Part shown: piece after piece, positions 17,127 to 26,156 of the stretch
Layout of the letters: every line of letters starts with the position of its first letter
How positions within the stretch are numbered: the first letter of the stretch is position 1
Assembly: GCA_003116975.1 (NCBI GenBank)
Contig: BGKB01000296.1
Coordinates: 1-37,908 of the forward strand
Source of the DNA: Aurantiochytrium sp. KH105
Lineage: Eukaryota; Sar; Bigyra; Thraustochytrida; Thraustochytriidae
Length of the DNA stretch: 37,908 nt
Reading direction: 5' to 3'
The notes under the pieces: model-generated
Told to the model about the DNA's origin: nothing
The model's input: only the letters and a program-made list of their open reading frames with translations
Databases searched by the model: none
Made by a program: the position numbers and the translations under genes

Positions 17127-18335
17127 ATGATCACCAACACGGCAGGTATGCGCAACGCCATTGCGGAATGGTCGGGCACCGTCGGCGTGGAGACGAGCCA
17201 GGCCCACGTGAATAATGCGCCAAGGAAAAAGAAAATGAACGCCAGACCCCCCGCGCCATGCAAAAACGCGGCGCGCGCACGTGCAGAGAAAGCGAGGCTT
17301 GCCGTGAAAGAGTGGTCCGGCACCGTCGGCGTCGCCAGCTCCAGCGACAACGCAAATGACGTGCCGTCCAAAACCAACACGTACGCGGAACACAAGTCCG
17401 TCATTCGTCGCAAAGGCTCTCTTCTGGGCAACGCAAGGAGCGCGAGACTCGCTTTGGCAGAATGGTCCGGCGTGGTCGGCATCGGCAACGACGAGGACGA
17501 ACTCGACGTTGACATTCCCAAGACGTGCAGGAGTAGTGGCTACAGCACCAGCAGCATTAGCACTATCTCTAGCGTGAGCTCATGCGGATCCAGCGACGCG
17601 AGCACCATTGATGACTTTGTATACACCACATCCACGCAAAGACCACCCGTCAACAAACATACCAGCACCAAATCGTCTGGCCCCATGCGCAATGTTCGTC
17701 TCGCCTTCGCAGAGTGGTCCGACACCGTCGGTGTTGGCATGGCCGACGACAATGACGATAACAACGATGCGGCTGCTGCTGCTCCTGCTGCTCACAAGGC
17801 AACAAAAGCAAAATCACCCTCGCGCTCAAAGAGTCTGCGTCTTGCTCTTGCCGAGTGGTCTGGGACCGTCCGCGTGTCCTTGGACACGGACGAAGAACAG
17901 CACGAGACTTTCGAAACGCGAACGACAGATGCTGGATCGTCACAACCAATCTCCAGACCGGAAATCCGCAAGACAAAGTCGGCTCGTGCCAAGCTCGTGC
18001 GCGGAGTCAGCCGGAAGATGTCCAATCTGCGCCATGGACGCTCTTTGAGCCATAAGAAACAGCAACAGTCGCAGCGGAACCTGACCATATCGACCGCATC
18101 CACTTTTGACAATAGCCAATTTTCGCTTCATCAGCAACCAGAGCCTACTTCGTGCCCAGTGCGCGACGAGGAACCCTGCCTGCAAGAACAAGCAGAAACA
18201 ACAGCAGCAACAGCAGAAAAAGAAGAAGACACCTCTGCTTGGGACTTTGGCAGCAGCGACGATGAGGAGGAAGACGACAATGATGACGACGACGACGACG
18301 ACGCTCATTCTTTCGCCGCCATCGCCCCGTGCTAA
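17127..18335 (+). CDS. disordered protein with five EWSGTVGV motifs
   Basis: I do not recognise this family. The 402-residue product (from the first ATG; the frame is open upstream to at least 16926 but starts there with GTG) is rich in Ser, Lys, Asp and Ala and has no globular domain. A 13-residue motif of consensus R-L-A-x-A-E-W-S-G-T-V-G-V occurs five times, beginning at residues 9, 57, 107, 191 and 238. Each copy is preceded by basic sequence. Spacings are about 48, 50, 84 and 47 residues. The linkers differ completely, so the motif is under selection while the linkers drift. The C-terminus carries AWDFGSSDDEEE followed by an Asp run encoded mainly by GAC. The pattern suggests a multivalent docking scaffold: an amphipathic helix ending in a Trp-Ser-Gly turn that binds the same partner five times. 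Partner and location are unknown. Confidence 0.75.
   Translation: MITNTAGMRNAIAEWSGTVGVETSQAHVNNAPRKKKMNARPPAPCKNAARARAEKARLAVKEWSGTVGVASSSDNANDVPSKTNTYAEHKSVIRRKGSLLGNARSARLALAEWSGVVGIGNDEDELDVDIPKTCRSSGYSTSSISTISSVSSCGSSDASTIDDFVYTTSTQRPPVNKHTSTKSSGPMRNVRLAFAEWSDTVGVGMADDNDDNNDAAAAAPAAHKATKAKSPSRSKSLRLALAEWSGTVRVSLDTDEEQHETFETRTTDAGSSQPISRPEIRKTKSARAKLVRGVSRKMSNLRHGRSLSHKKQQQSQRNLTISTASTFDNSQFSLHQQPEPTSCPVRDEEPCLQEQAETTAATAEKEEDTSAWDFGSSDDEEEDDNDDDDDDDAHSFAAIAPC
17151..17876 (+). repeat. five dispersed coding copies of the EWSGTVGV motif
   Basis: The copies lie at 17151-17189, 17295-17333, 17445-17483, 17697-17735 and 17838-17876, each 13 codons. The invariant residues are R1, A3, E6, W7, S8 and V11. 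Position 9 is G or D, position 12 is G or R, and position 13 is V or I. Codon choice varies between copies, which argues for old duplication and protein-level selection. Confidence 0.85.
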
Positions 18336-18901
18336 TCTCATCGAAGAACAGCGGCCCTCCTTCAACACCTTGTACAATCTATTTTTGCCTCAATTTTATT
18401 ATTATAAATCTAGTACATTGTCACGAACAGAATGCGAAAATTTGCAGACTCCACACAGCCTCCTCCAGCCCACTGCATGCGTCGCAGTATTAGCCCTCTT
18501 TTGAGGACTTCCCAAGCCTGAGAAGTTCCATTTTGGATTTCCTGCGATACCTAACAGTATTGATGGCAAAATCGATGAACGAGCGCGTCAAAGATTGTAC
18601 AATCCTAAACTTGACGGCGGTAGCGGTAATGATGATGAAAGAAGGCGCAAGACTTTGGTCTTTTTTTTCCCCTCCAGCCCTGCAAGCAGCTCTGCCTACA
18701 GAGCCTACAGCTGCCTTGCTAAACTGGAGGCAAACTATCCACCCATCCACGCACACAAGCGAGGGGACGCGGACGCGTGCGTCCGGCCGCGTCCAAGCAC
18801 GTGGGCTGGGGTGCATGAGAGCTGCACGCAAGGCGACGTATAGGAGTTGTCCAGCGAAGCTTGGACTTACCCAAGGGGTGGAGGTCATTCATTGCTGCGG
18901 C
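18336..18901. other. intergenic, tandem plus-strand genes
   Basis: This holds the 3' UTR of the repeat protein, with an A/T-rich patch at 18385-18415, and the upstream region of the carrier gene. The carrier frame is open back to 18533 but only from a TTG. The translated stretch 18533-18901 is unlike a membrane carrier, so I leave it out of the gene. Confidence 0.45.
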
Positions 18902-20353
18902 ATGCAGCTTGTCTTGGTGACGCTGCGCGCAGTCGCGACTGTCTTTGTTGTGCAAGCATTCGGGGTGGCGCTGGTGCGCGCAGGAATCCTGACGCGCGAT
19001 GTCATCTCGGGTCTGTCGAGCCTCGTGCAGAACTTTCTGCTGCCAGCGTCCATCTTTGTGCGCATGGGCGGGATCATGACCATGGAGCTCTTGCGTGAGA
19101 TGTGGCTTTTGCCAGTCGTATATCTCTTGATGATCTTGGCGAATTTGCTCGTAGCGTACACTCTCCTTTTGCCATTGTCTGGGTCGCCAGACTGGTTTCG
19201 ACCTTGGTTTACGCTCACTGTCTCTTTTCCCAACATGGTCGCTATCCCACTTATTTTCGTGCGCGAAATATGCCAGCAGGTCACCTTTGTCGAAGATGGT
19301 GTCGCTCTCGATGCAAATGAGTGTCTCGCACAAGGCGAGCTTTTTCTGTTCTTTGCAGGTCAGCTTGTCACTCTTTCATTTTGGATCATTGGCCCGGAAA
19401 TGGTCGCTCAGCACGACGCAGCGGCACCTGCTGGAATTGAACTCACCTCTCAAACTGTCAACAATCGTGCAAACGGATCAAAAGCAGCATACACGCGCGT
19501 CGCATGCGAGGAGGACCTGGAGGAATTTTCCCTTGCCGATCAGGCAAAGAGCACAAGCCGAGGTGCCAATGTCCAGGCTGCTGCGGATGCAGAGGCAGAC
19601 GACCAAGGGCATAGGAATACGCCTCCCGAGGCCGACCTCGACTCCTCAAAGGTCAACAGAAGAGGAAATCTTCATGAGAATTTGGCTGTCCTGGAAAAAG
19701 ATCTTGATGGTTCCGACTGTGATGATGACCAGAACAGCATTCTTGATGAATCACAAGAGCCCACAGCGCCAAGAGAGACAAGTTTTCTCAAAAAATGCGC
19801 AACGACCTGCAAGCGCGTCCTGCTGCGACCACCAACACTTGCCCAACTTGTGGCAATACCCATAGCACTCGTACCAGTGCTACGTAGCGCGGTGTTCGGA
19901 AAAGCGTCCATTTTGCAGCCCGCAACAAGCGCACTAATCACCATGAGCTTTGCAATGGTCCCGAGTCTAAATTTGGTTGTCTCAGGTAGTCTCGGGTTGA
20001 GCTTTTTCGAGCCAAAGGATGAGAGCAGGCCGCCGCTCTTCTCTATTATTCCCGCTCGCGCGCTCGCCGTCCTTTTACTAGGGAGGATGGTTTTGCTGCC
20101 ACTGGCATCGTTTGGTTTTCTTTCGTGGCTGCAGCCACGTCTCTTTGCAGATACCGAGAACTCTCTCATGATGGCTGTCATGTTCATGTCTGTCTGTACG
20201 CCAACTTCCAACAATTCCGTTGTTTTGCTGACCATGTCGAAGCAGCCAGATGCTGCTGATGCTCTCGCTCTCGTTATTATGGGACAGTACATTGTTGGAA
20301 TGTTTTCCATGACTGCCTTTCTTGTTCTTTCTTTTCGTCACTTGGACATTTGA
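18902..20353 (+). CDS. PIN/PILS-type auxin efflux carrier family membrane protein
   Basis: The 483-residue product has the layout of the Mem_trans family (auxin efflux carriers PIN and PIN-LIKES, and their fungal and protist relatives). About five membrane helices occupy residues 2-165. A hydrophilic, acidic loop follows (about 170-310), and then about five more helices run to the C-terminus. Family-type segments include SFPNMVAIPLIF after the fourth helix and CTPTSNNSVVLLT in the second half, near the helix breaks that form the substrate site in PIN-like transporters. The ATG at 18902 was chosen because the first helix begins immediately after it. PILS proteins sit in the ER membrane. The substrate in a protist need not be auxin; a small organic anion is a safer statement. 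Confidence 0.82.
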   Translation: MQLVLVTLRAVATVFVVQAFGVALVRAGILTRDVISGLSSLVQNFLLPASIFVRMGGIMTMELLREMWLLPVVYLLMILANLLVAYTLLLPLSGSPDWFRPWFTLTVSFPNMVAIPLIFVREICQQVTFVEDGVALDANECLAQGELFLFFAGQLVTLSFWIIGPEMVAQHDAAAPAGIELTSQTVNNRANGSKAAYTRVACEEDLEEFSLADQAKSTSRGANVQAAADAEADDQGHRNTPPEADLDSSKVNRRGNLHENLAVLEKDLDGSDCDDDQNSILDESQEPTAPRETSFLKKCATTCKRVLLRPPTLAQLVAIPIALVPVLRSAVFGKASILQPATSALITMSFAMVPSLNLVVSGSLGLSFFEPKDESRPPLFSIIPARALAVLLLGRMVLLPLASFGFLSWLQPRLFADTENSLMMAVMFMSVCTPTSNNSVVLLTMSKQPDAADALALVIMGQYIVGMFSMTAFLVLSFRHLDI

Positions 20354-20447
20354 CACAATGCGCGCATATGACGCCTTTTCACAAGGGACAATGTCAAGAT
20401 GTGAATTTTGCTGTCAACACTTCGAATATGTATTTATTTATTTCTTT

Positions 20448-20482
<35 letters not shown>

Positions 20483-20749
20483 AACATTTTCTGATTGTTC
20501 CTAGCCCGCTCGCAAGAACTACGATCGATGCGACTCCTGCGACGGAAGCTTGCTCCTTCTTTCCCATTGCAAAATGACTTTCTAAACGCATTCACGTTGC
20601 AAGTTCTCTTGTGTATTTCTAAGAAATGTCGCAAACGAAAAGTTGCAGGTTTGTCTCGCGTCAAAAGTGTAAATGTTTGCGAACTGTCTTCTCGCGCGCG
20701 CGCCACAACGCACCGAACGATTCGCCTTGTTTCGTTTGCTGCCGCATTT
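20354..20749. other. convergent 3' flanks with (CT)n
   Basis: The gap lies between the stop codons of the carrier (+) and macro-domain (-) genes. It contains a (CT)n tract and A/T-rich sequence and no supported gene. Confidence 0.5.
20452..20480. repeat. (CT)14 dinucleotide repeat
   Basis: About fourteen uninterrupted CT units lie in the 3' flank shared by two convergent genes. Confidence 0.85.
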
Positions 20750-21583
20750 TTACTTTTCGCTTGCGTTATCCTCGCTTGCTTCATGTTCGTCATCGCGCAC
20801 ATTTTTCTCTGCAAAAACAAATTCTGCCGCTTGGATGGCAGCTTCAAGCTCCTCGTCCAGAAATGCACACATATGAACTTCCTCAAGTCCTTCGTACGAA
20901 GCATCCCGAATTGCCTGCGCGCCGACCTCAAGAACACGCTCGAGCGATTGCTCTCCGCGAAAGATACCAGCTGAAATAAGACTAAAGGCGATGGTCTTGA
21001 GACTTTTCTCCTGAGCGCGGGTCATTGCCGCCGCGTATGCCGAGCGAAGCTTGCGGTCCCCCTCCTCCAAGTTCCCGCTCGACATGTACATGGGCCCCAC
21101 GGCATGGATGCAATAACGAGCATTCAAGTTGCCCCCCACGGTTATGACGGCGTCTCCAACCGCGCAACGTTTCGATGATCCTCCTGGGAGAATAGGAAGT
21201 GCTAGCCTCGCATTTTGAAGTGCGGCGCCGCCTGCTCTGGAAATCGCTCCATCTACCCCGCCTCCCCCAAGACAGCCCGTATTTGCAGCGTTGACAATGG
21301 CATCACCTTTGAACCCTACAACAGACCCTTGCGAGATCACAAAGCTGCCGCCATGATCGAGCGCGAACACATCGCGAGGGTGCACGTTTCTCCACTTGAG
21401 TCCACGTTCCAGTGCAATTTCTAGCGTCATCTTCGCCTCCTCGTCTTCATCGTCGCGGGCTTGCGAGATTCCGCCTTCAAGGTCTTCATTTGAACGAGCC
21501 TGCTCCTCCTCCTGCTGCTGCTGCTCCTCTTGCTGGCCTGCGCCAAGGTCTTCGTTGCCCTCGTTCGCCTCAAGGGTGCTCAT
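20750..21583 (-). CDS. macro-domain protein, probable ADP-ribose hydrolase
   Basis: The 277-residue product has an acidic, Gln-rich N-terminal region (about 5-50) followed by a macro domain of the MACROD type. The loop that binds ADP-ribose reads GDAIVNAANTGCLGGGGVDGAI at about 93-114, matching the family hallmark of an Asn plus a glycine-rich loop. CIHAVGP follows, and the second loop is SLISAGIF. MACROD-type enzymes remove mono-ADP-ribose from Asp/Glu residues and hydrolyse O-acetyl-ADP-ribose. The presence of both loops suggests activity. The first ATG is at 21583; three codons upstream the frame starts only with TTG. A short acidic C-terminal tail follows the domain. The gene is head-to-head with the DOPA-dioxygenase-like gene. 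Confidence 0.88.
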   Translation of the reverse strand: MSTLEANEGNEDLGAGQQEEQQQQEEEQARSNEDLEGGISQARDDEDEEAKMTLEIALERGLKWRNVHPRDVFALDHGGSFVISQGSVVGFKGDAIVNAANTGCLGGGGVDGAISRAGGAALQNARLALPILPGGSSKRCAVGDAVITVGGNLNARYCIHAVGPMYMSSGNLEEGDRKLRSAYAAAMTRAQEKSLKTIAFSLISAGIFRGEQSLERVLEVGAQAIRDASYEGLEEVHMCAFLDEELEAAIQAAEFVFAEKNVRDDEHEASEDNASEK

Positions 21584-21985
21584 GTTGACCAACTCGCGCT
21601 CTAATTCTGGAGTAGCTGCAACCGATGATTAACAAGCACCTGCGCTTCGTTTTGCGACCGCGGCCACTGCTGCAGGAGCTGCTGTTGCTGTTGCTGCAGT
21701 TGCCGCCGCCGACGCCAGGCGTGAACTCCAGACCCTCGCCGGCGCTGATTGTTTGTGCTCTGCTTCCTCGCTTTCAAGTTGCACCGCACCACTGCGTAAG
21801 AAGAAGGAGACGAAGAAGAAGAAGAAGATTAGAAGGAGACGAAAGAAGATAAGAAGAAGTTGTGCACGGCCCGTTCCGAGCCCGTTGACAGTCGTGTAGT
21901 ATACGGCGATTTTGCACAGCGCAGACCAGCGCGGACAGAGCAGAGCGATAGACGGCCTGGATACTTGCACACCTGGAAGCCATCC
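21584..21985. promoter_or_regulatory. shared upstream region with GCTGTT and GAA tracts
   Basis: The 402-bp divergent gap contains a CTG/TTG-rich stretch (21670-21705) and a long purine tract of GAAGAA units (21798-21860). It should serve as promoter and 5' leader for both neighbours. No specific binding site is recognised. Confidence 0.4.
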
Positions 21986-22711
21986 ATGCGTGGGATTGCA
22001 AGGCTGGCGCTGAGCTTGGCGCTGGCGCTGGGATTAGCGCTAGAGAACGCGCAGGCTCTGGCAGCAGCAGCAGCAGCTGTCGCAGATACGGCGGGTTCGG
22101 ACCCACGGGCAGGAAAGAGTTCGCCGGCCTGGTACCCGCAAGGTGGAGCACGGTACGCCACCTCTCACGCCACCAAGACGCCCATTCCTGGCCAGGATCA
22201 CTTTGCAGAAACCTTTGATGTGGAGACTATTCTTGAGTTCCACTTTCATGCGTACTTTTTCGAGCATAATCCCCAGGCCAAGGCGGACGCCATGCGACTT
22301 CGGCGTGAGCTAATTGACGCGGTGGCCCGCGGCGATTTCGTTTGTGTTCTCCCGGGGGTCACTGCGGCAATGATTCCCGGACTCAACGAGTCAGAGATCT
22401 GGCCAATCGACGATGGACCCATTGGACCCCATCCCGTCGGGCAATACGAGATTTGGGTTCCTGACGAGCACCTTGCGGCAGTCATGTCGTTCATCATGAT
22501 TCATCGCGGCGAAGTTTCAATACTTTTTCATCCGCTCACGCACAGCTGTATCGAGGATCACTCGGGTCGCGCCATGTGGCTCGGCCCACCTTTTCGTCTC
22601 GACCTTACACCGCTCACTCGTGGCACCGACCATTGCGACCGGCCACAGTACAGATCACTTGGATTGGGCTATGCCAAGCGCCATGTCGCCGAGGCAGCCC
22701 TCATATCATAA
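21986..22711 (+). CDS. DOPA 4,5-dioxygenase-like protein with signal peptide
   Basis: The 241-residue product matches the DOPA_dioxygen family, non-haem iron enzymes that cleave the catechol ring of L-DOPA in pigment pathways. Conserved blocks are FHFHAYFF (H86, H88), GPHPVGQYEIWV (147-158), RGEVSILFHPLT (174-185, H182) and EDHSGRAMWLG (190-200), which supply the metal-binding histidines. Residues 1-26 form a clear signal peptide: a basic start, a Leu/Ala-rich core and then ALA. This is unusual because characterised family members are soluble cytosolic proteins. The ATG at 21986 starts this signal; the frame is open to 21860 only with TTG. Possible substrates are DOPA or another catechol in the secretory pathway or outside the cell; the family also has members of unknown substrate. 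Confidence 0.82.
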   Translation: MRGIARLALSLALALGLALENAQALAAAAAAVADTAGSDPRAGKSSPAWYPQGGARYATSHATKTPIPGQDHFAETFDVETILEFHFHAYFFEHNPQAKADAMRLRRELIDAVARGDFVCVLPGVTAAMIPGLNESEIWPIDDGPIGPHPVGQYEIWVPDEHLAAVMSFIMIHRGEVSILFHPLTHSCIEDHSGRAMWLGPPFRLDLTPLTRGTDHCDRPQYRSLGLGYAKRHVAEAALIS

Positions 22712-22941
22712 ACTCCACAAGGCAAAATTGCCAAAACAGCAAGTAAGTCTTGCGCACCCCCCTAGGTACTACAATCTACTTGCACTGAACAATCCAAAAA
22801 CGTAGACGAAAAGTGAAAAAAAGGATAATTATCATCATTAGCGAACGCGCTTTGGACAAGTCACAAGACAGTCAACCATGCACAAAGCGCAGGTGAGTGA
22901 GTGGGCCAGGTCATTGCTATCGAATCAGTCAAGTCACTTGG
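22712..22941. other. convergent 3' flanks
   Basis: The 230-bp gap lies between the stop codons of the dioxygenase-like (+) and 14-3-3 (-) genes. It is A-rich at 22795-22840. No gene seen. Confidence 0.5.
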
Positions 22942-23760
22942 TCAGTCTTCCATCATTTGCACGTGCTCAAGCTGCTCCTCCTCTTCGGTGATCCAGAGCT
23001 GCAAGTTGTCCTTGATGAGCTGCAAAATTAGAGAAGCGTCCCTGTAATCCTCTGAAGCCTGAATCTGGTCGATTTCGCTGTTTGCTCCATCGAGCGCGAC
23101 CTGAGCAATCTCTTTGGCGCGTTTGTAGTCCTGTACGATTTCGTGGTAAAACACAGACAAATTGAGCGCGAGCCCCAGCCGCAGCGTGTTGGTCGGCGGA
23201 AGCTCCTCGGCAATTGTTTGAGCCTCGCTATATGCTTTGAGCGCTTCGGCCGAAGCCTTTTGCCGGTGCTCGTTCCGCGTGAATTCAGCCAGATACCGAT
23301 AATAGTCCCCCATAATCTTATAGCAAAATACGCGCGACTCTGGCGCGCCGGCCTGTTGCAAGAGCGTCTCGCGCAAGAGCGTGAGCGCCTCTGCGCACGC
23401 GGCCTCCAGTTCCGTCTCGAGCTGTCTAATGTAGTCGCTGAGCTCCTCGCCCTGGAGCTCCTTGACCATGTTCATGCCGGCATGCGGCGGTGCCACGTCA
23501 AAGGTGTTGTGGGCGATCGCCGTCAGCGTCCGCCAGCTCTGCCGCAGCGCGCCGACGCGCTGCTTGAAGGCTACGCTCAGGAGATTTCTCTCTTCCACGC
23601 TCAGCTCCTGCTTGTCATGCTGCGCTTTTTGCGCCAGCAGCTTGACAAACCTCACCATGTCCTCCCACCTCTCCGCGTGCTCCGCCAGGTGCGCCAGCCG
23701 CACCAGCGCCTCGCGGCTCAGGTGCCGCAGCTCGCCGCCGCCGTGGCCCTCCTGCATCAT
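22942..23760 (-). CDS. 14-3-3 protein
   Basis: The 272-residue product is a 14-3-3 phosphoserine/phosphothreonine adaptor. These dimeric helical proteins bind phosphorylated clients in the cytosol and nucleus. The signature ELSVEERNLLSVAFK is at 52-66. The phosphate-binding residues are present: K66, R73 (in GALRQSW), and R155/Y156 in GDYYRYLAE; the client-backbone Asn is N200 in LNLSVFYHEI. The C-terminal helix contains DNLQLWITEEEEQ, near the family DNLTLWTSD. The protein is more divergent than typical 14-3-3s in helices 4-5, and Arg55 of the usual RR pair is Leu. The C-terminal tail is acidic, as usual. Two Met codons open the frame at 23760. The gene is head-to-head with Paf1. Confidence 0.95.
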   Translation of the reverse strand: MMQEGHGGGELRHLSREALVRLAHLAEHAERWEDMVRFVKLLAQKAQHDKQELSVEERNLLSVAFKQRVGALRQSWRTLTAIAHNTFDVAPPHAGMNMVKELQGEELSDYIRQLETELEAACAEALTLLRETLLQQAGAPESRVFCYKIMGDYYRYLAEFTRNEHRQKASAEALKAYSEAQTIAEELPPTNTLRLGLALNLSVFYHEIVQDYKRAKEIAQVALDGANSEIDQIQASEDYRDASLILQLIKDNLQLWITEEEEQLEHVQMMED

Positions 23761-24401
23761 CCCCCTGCTGCGCCCGCGAGCCCCGCGCGCGGCCTCCGGG
23801 GGCGGGCCCGCCGCGCCCCTCTCTGCACGCCGCTTCGCCGCTTCGCCGCCGCGCCTCTCTCTGCACGCCGCGCCTCTCTGCTCTCTGCACGCCGCGGCTC
23901 CGCTCCTCGCGCGCGGTCTCGTCTCGCTGCGGTCTGTCTGTCTGTCTGTCTCTCCGGATGCGCCGCCGCGCCTCGGCCTCGCCTCGCCCTCCGGAAGAGA
24001 GGGTAGGCGATGGGTAAAGGCACTCTAGAGTGCCGCGGATCCTGCCTTCGGATGGCACAGCGAGCGCATGGGCAAGCAGGCAGCAGCACTTGCGGGGCTA
24101 TAGCTCACTTGCGCGGCGGGCTATACCGCCCTTGGCCGGGGTTTGCTCCTCTTGCTGGAGGCGCGCAGCGGAAGGCGGGCAGCAGCAGCCATGGCAGATC
24201 GCGCCGCCGCAGAGCGCTTTTTTCGGCTTGAGCGGCAACGGCGACGGCGACGGCGACGGCGACGGCGTCGGCGGCGGCGACCGCGCCGGAGACGGGCGCG
24301 GGGACAGGGCCGCGGCCGCGCGCGGCCCCCGCTCCCCGAGAGAGAGCGGCGAGGCGAGAGGGACGACGCGCGCCGCGGCGGAGGCGGAGAGAGAACAGGA
24401 G
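23761..24401. promoter_or_regulatory. GC-rich divergent promoter/leader of 14-3-3 and Paf1
   Basis: The 641-bp gap is strongly GC-rich. It contains repeated CTCTCTGCACGCCGC units (23815-23900), a (TCTG)n tract at 23933-23951 and a (GGCGAC)n tract at 24233-24275. The Paf1 frame is open through most of it, but the first ATG is at 24402. This resembles the leaders of the bL25 and EWSGTVGV-repeat genes. Confidence 0.5.
23933..23951. repeat. (TCTG)n tetranucleotide repeat
   Basis: Four to five TCTG units lie in a GC-rich leader. The same unit recurs at 35278-35296 just upstream of another gene. Confidence 0.75.
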
Positions 24402-26156
24402 ATGGCGGGCGAGCGCAGCGCAGGGCCCGCCGGCCGCGGCGGCGGCGGTGGCGGCAAGGGGCAGGGCAGCAAGGAGCGCAAGTTCCTCGTGGAGCTCAAA
24501 TACCGGAATGAGCTGCCACCGCCGCCGTGCGACCCCAAGTTTCTCAAAATTCCGTCGCAGGTGGAGTCTATGTTCAAGTACCATTTCTCGTCCATGGAGA
24601 GGAGTTACAGGCACAAGATCTATCTCAAGCCCACCATCGGGCCCGCTGTGAACCTCATGGACCCGCGCACCGCCGAGCTCGATGGCGTCAAACTCAGCGC
24701 GGCTGATCGTCGCCTCCTTCGCCGAGATACCGAAGACGACTTTGCCAGTGCCAACGGCGCCGGTGGCGAGGGCCCCCTGCGCCGCATCGGCAATGACATG
24801 AGCCAGCGTAACACGCACAAGACCATGGCAGTCCGCGCCAACAAGCATTGGCTCCGCAAAACCGAGTACATTGACAACAATCAGTTTCAAATGTCTCATC
24901 GCGCCTTGTCCATGCTTCAGGAGAACAATCAGCGCATGTCAGCTCTCATGCAGCGGAAAAAACAGGTCGAGGGCAACCGCAGCCTCAAACCCAAGACAGA
25001 ACGAATCGAGGACCAATTCGCCAAGGCCCGCACTCTTCCCGTGCACCAGTCAAATCCGAACCTCAAGCCCGTGCGCATCTTCAACATCGAGCCCGATATG
25101 GAGTTCAACCTCCAGCGTGTCTATCACATCTCCTTTTCCGACGAAAGTGCGCTCGAAGATCGACCTGGAGGGGCCAAGGCCAAAGCACAGGGCGGACAAC
25201 ATCTTGCGCAGTATTCCGAGGGCCAGCGCAAGATGCTCTCGCGCGCTCTTTTGGAGCAGCTGCATGATGATGAACCTGAGCAAATCTCCTTCTTGGTCCC
25301 CGCGGACCGAGACAATGCTGGCAACAAAAGATCGGCGCCTGATGACCAAGACGAGGACGAGGAGATGGACGACCTCGAGCGTCCGGCAAATCGCGAATCC
25401 AACCAGTTTCGCTGGGTCCGCGACTATCAGTATGACTACCGTGAAGGTGGCGTGAAATTCGCCTTTGTTTGGGACAAAAAGGCGACAACCGCGCCTGCAT
25501 CGGCCGCAAAGCCAGTATATAGCAAAGTTCGCTTTGTCGAGCTCGAACCGACGCTCATCTCGCTCACAAGAAATCAAACCGACCGCTTCGACACCAAGGC
25601 TTCTCGCGCCAAGCGCCTCCGTGTCGAGCGACGCGAGTTCAACTCTGACGAACAGGCGTACCGCCAGGAAATGCTCGACGACCTTGAGCGTGGCCAATAC
25701 GACGTTGAGGAAGAGATTATGGCCCAGGAGGAACAGGCAATGGAGGCTGCCGAGGCTGACGCTTCCGCCTCTACACCATTGGCTGCGGCTTCTTCATCTC
25801 CCGGGGCTGCCTCGTCTGCTGCCAAGGGTGCTGGTGCCGGTGCCGGTGCAGACGCAAGTAAACGTAAAAAGGCAAAGCGTGTTGCCTTTGCGGAGCCCTC
25901 TGATGATGAAGCTGACGACGCTGCAGATGACGAGGGCGAAGCCGAAATGAACGAGGACAACGTACAGGGTACGACGCGCGAGGAAGCCGCCAGGTCGGCA
26001 GGTAAGGAAGTCAGTCCTGCGCCAACCAAGGCATCTGCGAGCAAGTCTTCCACAAAGTCGACGAAAAAATCCGCGGATGTCTCGGACGATTCGGATTCTT
26101 CAGACTCGGACTCGGACTCTGATTCCTCCTCGGGATCCGACTCGTCCAGCGACTAA
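24402..26156 (+). CDS. PAF1: Paf1, RNA polymerase II-associated factor 1
   Basis: The 584-residue product is the Paf1 subunit of the Paf1 complex, which travels with RNA polymerase II, supports elongation and is needed for H2B ubiquitylation and H3K4/K36 methylation. The N-terminal Paf1 domain begins at about residue 27 with FLVELKYRNELPPPPCDPKF, matching the conserved K-Y-x-N-x-L-P-x-x-P-x-D-P-K-F. It continues with LMDPRTAELDG and KHWLRKTEYI, the W-x-R-K-T-E-Y-I block. The middle contains a second conserved region ending in GGVKFAFVWD. The C-terminus is a long Ser/Asp-rich tail with basic patches, as in Paf1 from other eukaryotes. The ATG at 24402 gives MAGERS, then a Gly run; upstream frame extension has only GTG starts and GC-rich leader sequence. 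Confidence 0.93.
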   Translation: MAGERSAGPAGRGGGGGGKGQGSKERKFLVELKYRNELPPPPCDPKFLKIPSQVESMFKYHFSSMERSYRHKIYLKPTIGPAVNLMDPRTAELDGVKLSAADRRLLRRDTEDDFASANGAGGEGPLRRIGNDMSQRNTHKTMAVRANKHWLRKTEYIDNNQFQMSHRALSMLQENNQRMSALMQRKKQVEGNRSLKPKTERIEDQFAKARTLPVHQSNPNLKPVRIFNIEPDMEFNLQRVYHISFSDESALEDRPGGAKAKAQGGQHLAQYSEGQRKMLSRALLEQLHDDEPEQISFLVPADRDNAGNKRSAPDDQDEDEEMDDLERPANRESNQFRWVRDYQYDYREGGVKFAFVWDKKATTAPASAAKPVYSKVRFVELEPTLISLTRNQTDRFDTKASRAKRLRVERREFNSDEQAYRQEMLDDLERGQYDVEEEIMAQEEQAMEAAEADASASTPLAAASSSPGAASSAAKGAGAGAGADASKRKKAKRVAFAEPSDDEADDAADDEGEAEMNEDNVQGTTREEAARSAGKEVSPAPTKASASKSSTKSTKKSADVSDDSDSSDSDSDSDSSSGSDSSSD

